Below, piece after piece: positions 53,495 to 64,000 of a DNA stretch of 64,000 nt. Made by a program: the position numbers and the translations under genes. Origin of the DNA: Mrakia gelida (Eukaryota > Basidiomycota > Tremellomycetes > Cystofilobasidiales > Mrakiaceae); contig BRON01000010.1 in NCBI GenBank assembly GCA_024345305.1, forward strand, positions 1,116,001 through 1,180,000. Direction: 5' to 3'. A model generated the notes under the pieces. It saw only the letters and a list, made by a program, of their open reading frames with translations, did not search any database and was not told the DNA's origin. The stretch's first letter is position 1. Each line of letters opens with the position of its first letter.

Positions 53495-56350
53495 CTATTT
53501 CTTCCTCCCCTTCCCACCCTGACTCTTCAACTTGAGCGTCCCCTTCTTCCCTCCTCCCGCTCCTCCCAAAAGTTTACTCTTCGTCACCGCATCCCTCCCC
53601 TTTCCCTTCTTCCCTCCACCCTTCACAGCAGCAATCAACAGCGCAGCTTTCCCCTTCCCCTTCACGACCTTGATCTTCGTCTTGGACTTGGGCCTCCCCT
53701 TCGGCTTCGGTTTCGCTCCTTCTCCCACGGCGACTTCCTTCTCCTTCTCCTTCCCTTTGCCCTTCGCGTCGGTCGCGGCGGCGGCTGAGCCCCCAATCCA
53801 CCCCGTACAGGCTTTAGCACCACAGTTGCATCTCTGACGACCTGTTCCGGGGGCTTTGGCGAGGACGGAGGGGAGGGTTGAGGCGATGGCGGAGGGAGAG
53901 GTGGGTTCGAGTTTGGAGGAGGAGGAGGTGGATTTGGAGGGTTTGGAAGGACGATCGCCGAAGGAGTCGAAGTTGTAGTCGTAGAAGAGCTGCGGATGGC
54001 GAAGGGAGGAGAGGGAGGGGGATGGGGTGTGAGTCTGGCGAGCGAAGACGCGACGAGTGAAAGGAAGGAAACGGCGAGCAAACGTACCTCCTCTCCAGGT
54101 TCGATATCCCTACTAGCCCATAGCCCAACCTCGTACTCCTCGACTCCCGATCCGAGGGTGGTGAGTTTGTGGACTTCGAGGTTTGGGGAACAGCCGTCTG
54201 AAGGGGAGGGAACGAAGTGGACGAAGAAGGGGAGACGCGTCAGTTTGAGTTTCGTTCGTTCATTCGTTCGAGGCCAAGCTCGCTCGTCGACGAGGCCCAC
54301 CGCGAGGAGAGCAGCTCCAATCGAAGAGCCGGTAGTCGGGAAGAGGACCAGAAGGAAGGGAAAGAGCTCGTTTTGGTCTCTCAACTCACGATTAATAAAC
54401 CTCGCGGCATTCCCCTTGTGTCCCGCATCAATGACCTCTCCCTCTCCGTACTCAAGCGCATAGTAATCGTTCCTGTCGGCGTAGTCGGTGAGGATCCGAT
54501 CGTAGTAGGTTAAGATTTCGATGATTTCCCCACCTGCGAACCAACACGAACCAGGGAAGTGGTCAGCTCTCCAGCGAGCGACGCGAAGGAAGAAACGAGG
54601 GAAGGAGGGCTGTGGTAGACGAACGGTAATCGATCACGAAGGTTCCTTCGGGGATCTTCTCAACGGCTTGGAGTCCGAAACCTCGGTTTCCGGTCTGTGA
54701 GGACAGCAAGGGACGAGAGGGAGGGGGAGGGGGTTCAGTCGCGTCGCTCGTTTCTTGACTCGAGAGTGCGAGTTCGTTGCAAAGGGAGAAAGGAAGGACG
54801 AACCCAGAAGATCTTGATGTTCGGACTCTTCCTCTTGTAGAGAGACTTGTTGGAGCATCTGCCGTCCCACCAAATCAAGGAAACAAGCGATCAGCGACGG
54901 CGTAAAAACGAAACGAGAGTCGAGAGAAGAGACGAGAACGAACCGATCTCCACACGGACACGTTTTGGGATGACAGAGGTACTGCATCATTCTGAAAGAT
55001 GACAATCATCGAGAGTGATCAGCGAGGGTCAAGATCTACGAGCGAAAAAGAGGGACGACGAGAGCGAAGAGATGCTCACCGATTCATACACCCCTCACCA
55101 CACCCCTCCTCATCCTTCCCCTTCGGAAGCACACAACTACAGATCGCAGGTCCCGTAGGATCCATGTCCTTGCCTCTCTCGGGGAAGGTGTCTACCAACC
55201 AACCAACGAACCAACACACCGAGTCAGCTGCTCGCTCTCTCCCAATCAACCCAACCCCGACTCGACTCGCTCGGTTCGCGCGAAACTCACTCTGAGCCAA
55301 CCTAACATACTTCCCCGGCACGTTCTCCTTCTTCTTCCTCTTGATCGCGCCGTTCTCAACCTCCCACCTGATATCGTACGGCAGTGCGAAATGGCCCGAG
55401 TGGCGAAGGAGGCTGGGTGGTTGAGGGAGAGGGAAGGAGAAAGGGTTGGGTAGGGGGAAGGAGAAGGGTTTGGAGGGTTCCTTGGTTGCTGGAGGTTTGG
55501 AGGTCGAGGCTTTAGGTTGGGAGAAGGGTTTTGGGGGAGGAGCGGGGAGGGAAGCTCGTGGACGAGAGCGGGTACCGTTGAGGACTCCGCCGACTGGGAT
55601 GGGAGGAAGGGGAGGAGCGACGACGGAGGGGAGGGAGGAGGAGGGGACGATTTGGAGGAAGTGGTTGATCGCGTGGGATGGTGCTGGTGGAGGAGGGATG
55701 ATGGGAGTGGGAGGGAGGGTTGCTGGTAGAGAGAGTCTTGATCGAAGTCTTGAGCGAGCATCTCGAGCACTGGGTTCTGCTGACGACGACGAGCCTCCCG
55801 CGACGGCTGCCACCAACCTCGCTTCCCCTTCGACCGGAGCGTTCAGATCGAGCTTCCCCTCGACGGCCGTTCCATCAGGCAGGATCGTCTCATACCCTAC
55901 GAAGGGCTTGAACCTCTTGGATTTCTTCGGCTCCTCTGCTGTAGCTGCTGGCGGTGGTGGTTTGGAGTCCTCGAGTTTGGGAACGAGGAGGGAAGGTTGG
56001 CGGTAGGAGGACGAGCTGGCGTAGAGACCTTCCTCCAAGAAAGACTTCCTTCCGGCTGGACCGAGGACGGGTTTCTTGCGAACGTAGAGTTTTCGCTTTT
56101 TAGGGACGAGGGAGGAGGTTGATTGGGAGTCGTCGTCTGATGAGGGATGGGAGTGGTGAGAGGAGTGAGAAGGAGGAGGAGGGGAGAGCTCATCACCCTC
56201 CTCCTCAGAGTCGGAGAGTTCGGGTCCTTGGATCGGGAGGGCGAGGTCCGGAAGGTCCGAAGAAGGGAGGGAGTCGTCCAGAGTTCGACTTCGAGGTAGA
56301 GAGGGGAGGGAGGGTCGTAGGAGCGAGGCGGGAGGAGGTGTTGAGGACAT
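53495..56350 (-). CDS. ASH1-type histone lysine methyltransferase (AWS-SET-postSET)
   Basis: Probable H3K36-type histone methyltransferase of the ASH1/NSD/SET2 clade. Long disordered N-terminus (starts MSSTPPPASLLRPSLPSLPR; a basic PKKRKLYVRKK). Then the AWS part: GPAICSCVLPKGKDEEGCGE, GCMNR across an intron to MMQYLCHPKTCPCGDRCSNK. SET: FWTGNRGFGLQAVEKIPEGT, VIDYRGEIIEILTYYDRILT, DYYALEYGEGEVIDAGHKGN, AARFINHGCSPN over an intron, EYEVGLWASRDIEPGEELFY and DYNFDSFG. postSET: RQRCNCGAKACTGWIGG. The R-F-I-N-H-G-C-S-P-N and G-E-E-L-x-Y-D-Y catalytic motifs and the C-x-C-G-x4-C Zn motif are complete. A Lys-rich tail (KPKGRPKSKTKIK) looks DNA-binding. No WW or SRI domain as in Set2, so ASH1 fits better. 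I start at 56350; the frame opens slightly upstream. Confidence 0.82.
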
Positions 56351-56683
56351 GCTGGGAGGAGGGAAGAAGGGAAGGGAAGGAAGGCGCGTGTGGTGTCTGT
56401 TCGTTGTTGTTCGCAGAAGAGCAGCAATCCTGAGCTCGTACAAGTAGAGAGTTCAACTAGTGGACGTACCTCGATCCGTTCTAGACCTCTATGAAGCGAA
56501 ACCTCGTAATCCTCCTAAAACTCGACTGTTGTGGGTTGCGGAAGGAGAACGAGGGCCGACGCGCCTCGAAATCGTCGAGCTCACGCCCGGCTCTTCCTTT
56601 GCCTCCGTCTTCCCTCAACCCACCAGCAGCATCTTTTGCACTTCTTCCCTTGCACTTTACCCTCCTTCCGCCCCAGTCCCTTG
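56351..56683. promoter_or_regulatory. Bidirectional promoter, ASH1-like / ligase
   Basis: A divergent gap of 333 bp shared by two conserved nuclear genes. No distinct element recognised. Frames open on both strands here are probably leader sequence. Confidence 0.4.
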
Positions 56684-59600
56684 ATGGCGAGGCCTCCCGT
56701 TCGACGGAAAAGCTCAGGGAGCTCTTCGTCTTTCGTGGCCTTCCCAACTTCCTCCCTCCCTCCTCCCGTTCAGGACGACATCCTCTTCGAAGAGTACGTC
56801 CGTCTTCTCTGCCTCTCCTCTCTCCCTCTCTCTTCCCTTATCTAATCACATCTCATCTTATCTGCCTTCATCTAGTTTTGTGCACCACCTCCACCTCATC
56901 ACCCTCATCCCTCCCATCCCCTTGCTCACTCGCACCCCCTCCTCCTCCTCCCTCCTCCGAACCAAAACCCACCGTCCCCTCTCCCACCTCTTCTCCCTCG
57001 TTCCCCTCGACTCTCCCTCTCGCACTCACCTCGGTAAAGTTCTCTTCGGGATGATCTTCCCTCATCTGGATATCCACAGGAGGTACAACATGAAGGAAGG
57101 CAAGCTTGGGAGTGTGCTGAAGGACGTTCTGGGAGTGGAGTTTGGACAGAGGGAGGATGGAGGTTGGAAGGCTGGGGAACCGTTGAAGAGGTGGGATGAT
57201 GCTAGTTTCTGGGAGATGGATGGGGTGACGAGGAAGGATTGGAGTGGGTCTATGGGGGAAGTGGTGGAGGGGTTGGTGAGGGGGAGGAGGGATGATTTGG
57301 TGAGCTCGAGTCGTTCGTTCGTCGGTCTGTTGAAACTCGCGTCGAAGCTCAACCTCCTTGGCTCGTTGTCCGCTTCTGCAGACTCGGAAATCACGTCTCA
57401 CTATCACCCAAGTGGACCATCTCCTCGACGAGCTCGCTTCCTACTCCATCTGGTCGTCCGACTCCATTCGAGGTACGTCTCCTCTCGTCCCGTTCTCCTC
57501 CCTCCGCCCCTCTCTCCCTCGCACACACCTCTAACCCACACTCTCCTCTCTCCACCAGCTCTCCACCCACCCCCCACCCGCCACTCAGTCCTCTCCATCC
57601 TCACCTACCTCTACAACTCCCTCTCCCCTCTCGCCAGCTCCCTCCTCACCCAACTCCTCCTCCGCGACATCACTCCCTTCCTCCACCCACCACCCTCTCG
57701 CCTGCAGTACACCTCCCTAGCCCTCTACGACGCAGCGAGCATCTACAAGCTTGTTCCGTGGGAGATCATGGACCTTTGGGACGTGAAGAGGGAGTTCAGT
57801 AGAGCGTCCAGGACGAGAGGGAACTTCGGGGACGCGTTGGACGCGGTGGAGAGGGGGGAGAGAGGGGTGAGGGTGGGGGTTAATGTTGAGGTGAGTAGGG
57901 CAAACATCTCTGACTAGGAGTGCCTTTGGGGGAAGGAGGTTTGGCAGAGCTGACTTGTCATGTTCCTCTCGCTCGAACGAACGAACGAACGCACCCAGAT
58001 CCCGAAATGTCAAAAAGGGACAGCCGTTCGAGCTTCGCTGATGCAGTTTCAGAAGCAGGGGAGTCGGATGGTCTACGCGGAGACGAAGTACGATGGAGAG
58101 AGGTCCGTCTCCTTCTCCACTTCTCTCTCAGTCTTCTCGCGACGAACGACTCAATGAAGAGAGCAAACGACTGATCGTCGCGTCGAACTCTTTCGTTTCC
58201 GTTTCGAAACGAAACAGGATGCAAATCCACATCAACCTCTCCCTTCCCCTCGGCCAACAAATCAAGATCTTCTCCAAATCGAAAAGGGACTCTACGCTTG
58301 ATCGACAGGCTACTCATCCGTGCGTTCGTCGTTTCGAACCCAACCCACCCTTTACATCCTCTCGTCTCGCTCGCTCACCCCTTCCCCTCTCTTCCCTCGT
58401 CTCGTCATCGCAGCGCAATCCTCTCCGCCCTCTCCCTCCCCCAACTCTCTCACTCCTCCAGATTCCTCAACCCCCACCTCTCCGCTCGCCTCCAAACCTG
58501 CTCACCCTCCCGCCGCCGAGTCCAACGAACGGTCATCCTCGAAGCCGAAATGGTGCCTTACAACGAGTCCAAGAACAAGATTGAAGAGTTCTGGAAGATC
58601 GTACAGTGTGAGGGGGATAGGCGGAGTGGGTGGGGTGTGAATCGAGTTGGGTGAGTCGCGTTGAAGTCGCGTCTTCTGGAGGGGAAGAAGGGGGGAGGGG
58701 GGCGAGGGAGACGCGCCGAGCTCGCTTGCAAGCTGACATTTGGTCTTGGTTTTGGTTTTGTGTTGGGCGTTCGTACAGCGACGCCGATTCCCAGGAGCCC
58801 AATCCGAGCGATCTGCATACAATGCTGGCGTTCTTTGATATCTTGGAGCTAGACGGGGAGGAGCTGCTTTGGAGGAGTTATAGGGAGAGGAGGAGGTTTT
58901 TGGAGGAGGTTGTTAGGGAGGTGGAGGGATTTGTGAGTCAAACGCGCCGGCTAAGAGAGGAGAACGGGAGTGCTGATGCTTTGACGTTCGTTCGCAGTCG
59001 ATGCTCGCGGAGAGGGAGGAGGTGAGGATGAGTTTGGGGATGGAGATTGCTGAGGAGGTGAGAAGAAGTTTGTTTTTTCGTCGTTCTCCCCACTCTGACC
59101 TGTCTTCGGCTCTGTGCGATCCTCAGGACCTTCAACTCGCCTTCGCGAAAAGTCTCAGCGCTCACCAAGGTTCGTTCCTCCTTTCTTCCACTTTCCTCGT
59201 CTCGAGCTGACTCGAGCCCTCCCTCCCTTCGCTCCAATAGAGGGTCTCGTCCTCAAGTCCATCGAGTCGAAATACAACTGGAAACCTTCTTGGGTGAAGG
59301 TTCGTCTCGTCTCCCCTCTCCTCTTCGCTCTTCGTTCGTCGACGCGTCTCGCTTCTCGATCTCTGCGATTGATCATTTAACTTTCCCTTCGTATTTTGTT
59401 GCGCAGCTCAAGCGAGACTATATCCCTGGACTTCAAGATACGATTGATCTCATCGTTGTGGGAGCGAGCTGGGATAAGGATCGAGGGAGGGAACTGAATG
59501 GTTCGTTTCGTTCTTGACTTCCGTCTTTGTTCGAGGCCACGAGGTTGCGTTACTTCTCGAGGCTGACCCGTCCTTCCTCGTACGCATCTTTCGCTCCATC

Positions 59601-61692
59601 CAGTATCTCCGAACGTCTTCACGACCTTCTTCGTCGGTGTTCGCGACGAGAGTCGAGCTGGGAGCGTGAGTTCCGTCGTCGCGTCTCATTCACTCGTCCT
59701 TCCTCGTCGACCTAACGCTGAATCCCTTCCCCTCGCTCTCCGCTTCGTTTAGCCACACATCATCGTTCTCTTCTCGGTCTCATACGGTCTCACTCGAGTC
59801 CAGCTCGACTACTGGAACGATCGACTCCAAAGCGGAGGTTGGGTTCCTTTCGAGGGTGTGAGTCGTCCATTCTTCTTCTTCTTCTTCATGCGTTCATAGT
59901 TCCTCGAGTGCTCGAAACTTTAGCTGATCGATTTTTACTCCTTGTTGCGTGAACTCGATCGTGCAGACGGAAACGCACAGCTACTCCTTCCAGCTTGCGC
60001 CGAACCTCACTCCTCCGATGGTCATGCTGAAGCAGCCTCTTTTGGCTGAGGTTTTCGGTGCTGGGTGAGCTCGACATCTCCCCCTTCTCGGCCGAATGCT
60101 TTCCTGACGAAACGGATCCCCCTCTGTCGCTTCGCAGGTTCCAAAAGATCCCTCGTTCGTCGGTTCGTCGCGTCACGGTCTTTTCGTCTCCTCGCCTCGA
60201 GACGAAGCTGACTCGCCCTGGTGTTTCGTTCCTCCAGCACTTCGCACTTCGGTGGCCTAGGCTCTCCAAGATCTATCCAAGACGAGGCGATGCTGGTGGG
60301 AAATCTTGGACGGAAGGTCAGCTCTTCCTCCCTCGCCCTTGATCAAGATCGCGAACGAAACGAACGCTGATCCTTTTCTCGATTATCTCAGGTCTCTCCT
60401 CATCTGCGTATCGGAAACTCGCTCTCGCCGATCTGGGACGTCAGGATCCAGACGAGGACGAACCAGAAGCCTCGCTCTCCGATTCCCTCGACATGGACTC
60501 GCTCTTCCCTTCGGCCGTCGAGAAGGACGTCGTCGAGGAGCCTTTGGTCGAGCATGGACCCGAGTTCTGGAGGGAAAAGATACAAGAGGAGGTGGAGCGG
60601 GAGTCCCAAGAGGAGCTGGTTGAGCTAGAGGAGAGGGGTGTCGCGTCGAGCTCGACTTTGATCGGGATGGAGGACGCGTCGGACACCGAAGACGAGGAGG
60701 ATCAGCGGAACCTCGCCAGGTCGTCGTCGCCTTCGCCATCGCCGAGGAAGAAAAGGATGGTCCTCGTTTCACCGCCGCCATCGTCGCCGTCGCTCGATAA
60801 AGGGAAGGGGAGGGAATCCTGGATGCCCTCGCTCGGTCGACCCATCATCAAACACCTTCAATCGGTCTCGAACATCGTCGCCTCGCAGGTCCTTCCCACC
60901 CCTCCTCCTACCTCGCCGAACGGACCTCCTCCCATCATCCTCTTCGACGAGAGTCTCCCAAAGCCAGCGTCGCCGTTCATCCCTCGAACACCAACCAAAA
61001 CTGTTCATCCAGACGACAGCGGGGTCTGTCTCTCGCCTTCCTTCCCTACCTCCTCCTCGGTTATTTCATCCCTTCCGAGCGCGTCAAAACTCCCTCGGAT
61101 CATCGCTTCTCTCGTTCCTACTCGACAAGAAGCCTCGACCTCCTCGTCCTCGAACGCGAGCCCTCGGAAACGACCTCGAGCTTCCGAGGCGCACTCGTCT
61201 CCCTCGACTTCGACTCTCTTCCTCGCTCCTCGACCCACTTTTGATCCGTCCACTTCCACTTCTTCTCTACCATCCGCTTTCGCCAACCCCATCCCCTCCC
61301 TCCCAACCTTCACCCTCACCCGACTCCTCCAAACCGCACCCATCTTCATCCCTCCCTCACACAACATCACCTTCAAATCCCTCAGCCCAACCTCCCTCCC
61401 CCGATCAGCGATCGACCTCCTCCCCTCCCCTCAAAATCTTCACCCTACCCTCCAGGCACTCCTCGACTCGCCTTCGTCGCTCCTCGGTGGAGCGAAACTC
61501 GTCCTCCTCAGTTCGGACGACGTGTCGAGCTACTTGCGCGATCTTGAGGAGATCAAGACCGAGGTCTCGAACAGGGGTGAAGGAGTGGGGAAAGTGCTAG
61601 TACTAGATGTTTGGTGTCTGAAGTGGGTGCCGAGGAGGGGAGAGGTGGAGGATTGGAGGAGGGGTTTGTTTTGGGAGTCGTCGTCGTGTTGA
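56684..61692 (+). CDS. Ligase IV-family ATP-dependent DNA ligase
   Basis: ATP-dependent DNA ligase of the ligase IV type, the end-joining ligase, or a fungal paralogue of it. N-terminal domain: MARPPVRRKSSGSSSSFVAF, then HLDIHRRYNMKEGKLGSVLK. The catalytic core has motif I in AETKYDGERMQIHINLSLPL (K-Y-D-G), motif III-like VILEAEMVPYNESKNKIEEF and LAFFDILELDGEELLWRSYR, motif IV EGLVLKSIESKYNWKPSWVK and motif V LKRDYIPGLQDTIDLIVVGA. Then the oligonucleotide-binding domain continues to about FQKIPRSSHFALRWPRLSKI. The remaining 400 residues are disordered (Ser/Pro, KRMVLVSPPP, KRPRAS) and end LGGAKLVLLSSDDVSSYLRD, VGKVLVLDVWCLKWVPRRGE, which could be one degenerate BRCT. Classic ligase IV has two BRCT repeats that bind XRCC4/Lif1; I cannot see two, so it may be a non-canonical member. 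About fourteen exons. Confidence 0.72.
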
Positions 61693-62078
61693 TCTCGCTT
61701 TAGTTTCGGTTTCGTTCTCGTTCCTTGTTTTGTCCTTGGTTCTGTTCTCTCTCGGGCTTGTTCGTTTTCATCTTTGGGTATTTATCTTAGATCCTTCGTG
61801 GTGGTGGTGCTGTGTTTTGCTTTTCGACGACTTTTGAATGACTTCCTTCACGAACGACGATCAAATTTGACGCGAGCTCGTTCCGCGCGTTGCTGCAGCG
61901 AGTATAGAAGATCATGTAATCAAGATAGATGTCGCAAGCGAGGCAAGTACTTAACTAGACTAGACTACGTAGATCGAGCTGAGCGAGAACAAGATGAACC
62001 AGCAACACGACAACCGAATCGAACGAAAGACGAGACCAGCTCGTTTCTCGTCCACCAAAGCTACCACCTCCTTCCGTC
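61693..62078. other. Convergent spacer, ligase / secreted repeat protein
   Basis: Tail-to-tail gap of 386 bp, T-rich at first, with no recognisable gene. Confidence 0.4.
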
Positions 62079-64000
62079 CTATCGTCGAGCAGGAGTAGGC
62101 TCAGCACCAAAAACCTCATCGGACCTCGTCATCGCAACCGAGCTCGCCGTGGGAGTAGGCTCAGCTCCTCCAATTCCTGCCGCTCCAAAGTAATCTCCCT
62201 CGTCTCCCGCGTCCTTCTTCTCCGCCTGACGATCCCAATCCGCTCCAGTCGGTTCCGGGGTAGCTGAGTCGCTGCTTCCCTGAGAGGACGAGGGAGCCGA
62301 GACCTTGATGATGATGTTGGCTCCGGAGTTGGGTCCTGGAGTGGCGGACGCGGAGGAGGAGGAAGACGCGTCGAAGCTCGCGGTCGAGGAGGTCGAGGTC
62401 GAGGAGGTGGGAGTGGAGGAGGGGAAGAGATCTGAGAGGAGTCCGCTGGGAGGGATCTTGACGTCTCCTCGATGACGGATGGTTCCGTCTCCGATGGAGG
62501 AAGCGTCGACGTCCTTGATGTTGACGAGCCCGTTCGAGCCGACTCCGATGGACGCGTGAAGAAGTCCTCTCGCTCCTCCTCCTCCTCCTCCTCCCTTGGC
62601 TGGAGTAGGAGTCGTCGACGATGCTGGCTCGGGATCCTCAGGAGCTGATTCCTCTGGTGCTGGCTCCTCCTCCTCGGTAGGCTCGACGCTTTTCTCTCCA
62701 GCGTCTGCGTCCGCGTCCTCGTCGGCTGTCGCTGCGAGGGAGAAGGGAAGGTTGCCGAAGGGAAGCATCCCTCCCGTCGTGGGAAGACCTCCAGGGATCG
62801 AAGGCATTCCTCCGGCTGGGATGATGGAGGGAAGACCGTTTCCAGCGAGGGAGGGGAGGGAGGGGAGGCCTTGAGGGACGACTTGAGGGCCGCCGAGAGG
62901 GAGAGGGAGGGGAGGCGTTCCCATGGGAGTCTCGTATCCTGCGAGAGGCGAGACGGGAAGCGTGTTGAGGTGAGGGAGGTTGGCGTTAGCTCCTCCGAGA
63001 GTGCTGAGGATGGTTCCGATTGGGAGATTCCCGAGGGTTCCGAGGAGTCCTTTAAGCGTGTCCTCGAGAGCGGGAGGGAGGAGCGAGGTGAGTCCACCCG
63101 TGAGTCCTCCTGTAAGTCCTCCGACGGTTCCAGTGAGTCCTCCGACCGAGGGAAGGTTGGGAAGAAGACCTCCAGTCAATCCTCCAGTGAGACCTCCTAC
63201 TCCTCCAGTCGCTCCTCCCACGAGAGTGGGGATTCCGTTGAGCGAAGGGAGTCCTCCTGGGAGGCCTCCTCCGAGTCCACCGAGGGAGGGAACGGAGACG
63301 GGAAGACCGTTGGGGAGGTAGCCGTAGGGAGAAGGGATGAATCCTGGGAGGTTGTTGGTCGAGGGAAGAGCGAATCCTCCCGGGAGGGAGTTTGTCGAAG
63401 GAAGACCGCCGGGGAGGAGGCCGTTCGTCGAAGGGAGACCGACGGGAAGTCCTCCTAGTCCTGCCGGGAGCGATCCTGGGAGTCCTGAGGGAAGGCCTCC
63501 TGGGAGTCCTCCTGGAAGAGCGACTGGGAGTCCTCCTGGGAGAGAAGGGATGCCGAGACCAGTCTCAGACTCGGTCAAGGTTCCTTCGGCGGAGGTGTCG
63601 TCTCCGTCAGAAGCTGCTCCAGTCGAGACGGATCGAGACTCGTATCGAGCGAGGCCACGAGAGACTGGAGTAGGGGAAAAGAGCGAGGATCGAGGTTAGT
63701 TCGTCGTCGAAATCATCAAAGATGATGAGTCGAAGAAAGGCTGAACTCACCTCGATCTCTGAACCTCTGGCTATCGCTCGAGCTTCGTCCCCAGTTGCTT
63801 CCTCCGCCGCCAAGAAGAGGCGACCTCGGAACCGATCGACCGAGTTGACCGTAGGAGTGAGTCGAAGGAGAGTTGGGAGCGGATCCAGGGTCTGGAGATC
63901 GAGGAGCGTCGTGGTTGTAGTGGCCGGAGGGAGGACCAGTGGGAGCGGCGAGGGACGAGGAAGCTCCGATGGCGAGCGAGGCGAGGACGGTGAGGGAGGA
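62079..64000 (-). CDS. Secreted Gly/Leu/Pro-rich repeat protein, partial
   Basis: The 5' end is beyond the window. The first visible exon (minus strand, from 64000) has SLTVLASLAIGASSSLAAPT, the hydrophobic core and cleavage region of a signal peptide. A linker with APTGPPSGHYNHDAP follows, then an intron with GTGAGT donor. The second exon carries about 20 degenerate repeats of the type GGLPxGLPG (GLPGSLPAGLGGLPVGLPST; GGATGGVGGLTGGLTGG; GTLGNLPIGTILSTLGGANA). After this come an acidic EPTEEEEPAPEESAPEDPEP, a Gly-rich block, GLVNIKDVDASSIGDGTIRH, a Ser/Thr-rich tract and NIIIKVSAPSSS. It ends FGAEPTPARR at 62079. No Cys-rich domain or GPI signal is visible. A cell-wall or extracellular matrix role is suggested by signal peptide plus repeats only. 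Confidence 0.6.

Noticed and set aside
23002..61692. A functional replication/repair gene cluster (PRI1, MRC1, ligase)
   Set aside because: The genes are far apart, on separate promoters and mixed with unrelated housekeeping genes; neighbourhood alone does not support co-function.
1..64000. CRISPR array, prophage or bacterial operon structure
   Set aside because: No regularly spaced short repeats; spliceosomal introns throughout show nuclear fungal DNA.

Overview
The window is nuclear DNA from an intron-dense, GC-rich basidiomycete fungus. The likely placement is Pucciniomycotina, in the range of the Rhodotorula/Sporobolomyces/Microbotryum yeasts. That placement is inference from gene content and splice style, not from a search. 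Almost every gene is cut by introns of about 70-150 nt with GTGAGT- or GTTCGT-type donors, a strong (R)AGCTGAC branch site and YAG acceptors. Coding models below were assembled by hand by joining exons across these sites, so exon edges may be off by a few bases in the less conserved genes.

Layout, left to right: the end of PEX7 (+); a RING E3 ligase (-); an SLC25 mitochondrial carrier (+) followed by an unassigned spliced stretch; a LisH/FLO8-type regulator (+); a mitochondrial rhomboid-like protein that lacks catalytic residues (+); an LLPH/YBL028C-type nucleolar protein (-); an ATF/CREB bZIP factor (-); mitoribosomal protein uS8m (-); F-box-like gene copy 1 (+); an EI24/Lds-type membrane protein (-); primase PRI1 (+); a Q-rich fungal protein (-); SND2/TMEM208 (-); a GEMIN2 homologue (+); F-box-like copy 2 (-); a WW/FF TCERG1-type protein (+); MRC1/claspin (+); a conserved F-box protein (-); F-box-like copy 3, frameshifted (+); a MEF2-type MADS factor (-); an ASH1-type SET methyltransferase (-); a ligase IV-family DNA ligase (+); and a secreted Gly/Leu/Pro-rich repeat protein (-, cut by the window end).

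The main unusual structure is a cassette of about 2 kb present three times (about 18.4-20.4 kb +, 33.0-35.0 kb -, 48.0-50.0 kb +). Each copy holds a paralogous intron-containing F-box-like gene. It is followed by a conserved non-coding element with a tRNA-type A-box-like and B-box-like motif about 220 bp apart. Each copy fills the gap between two ordinary housekeeping genes, with its F-box gene head-to-head with one of them; copy 3 has a one-base deletion early in the ORF. Other points of note are the apparently dead rhomboid, a start codon alone on its exon in SND2, a strongly repeated GACGCGTC palindrome concentrated in introns and spacers, and a CRE-like half site just upstream of the ATF gene. 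Several genes serve DNA replication or repair (PRI1, MRC1, ligase), but nothing shows that they act as a cluster.
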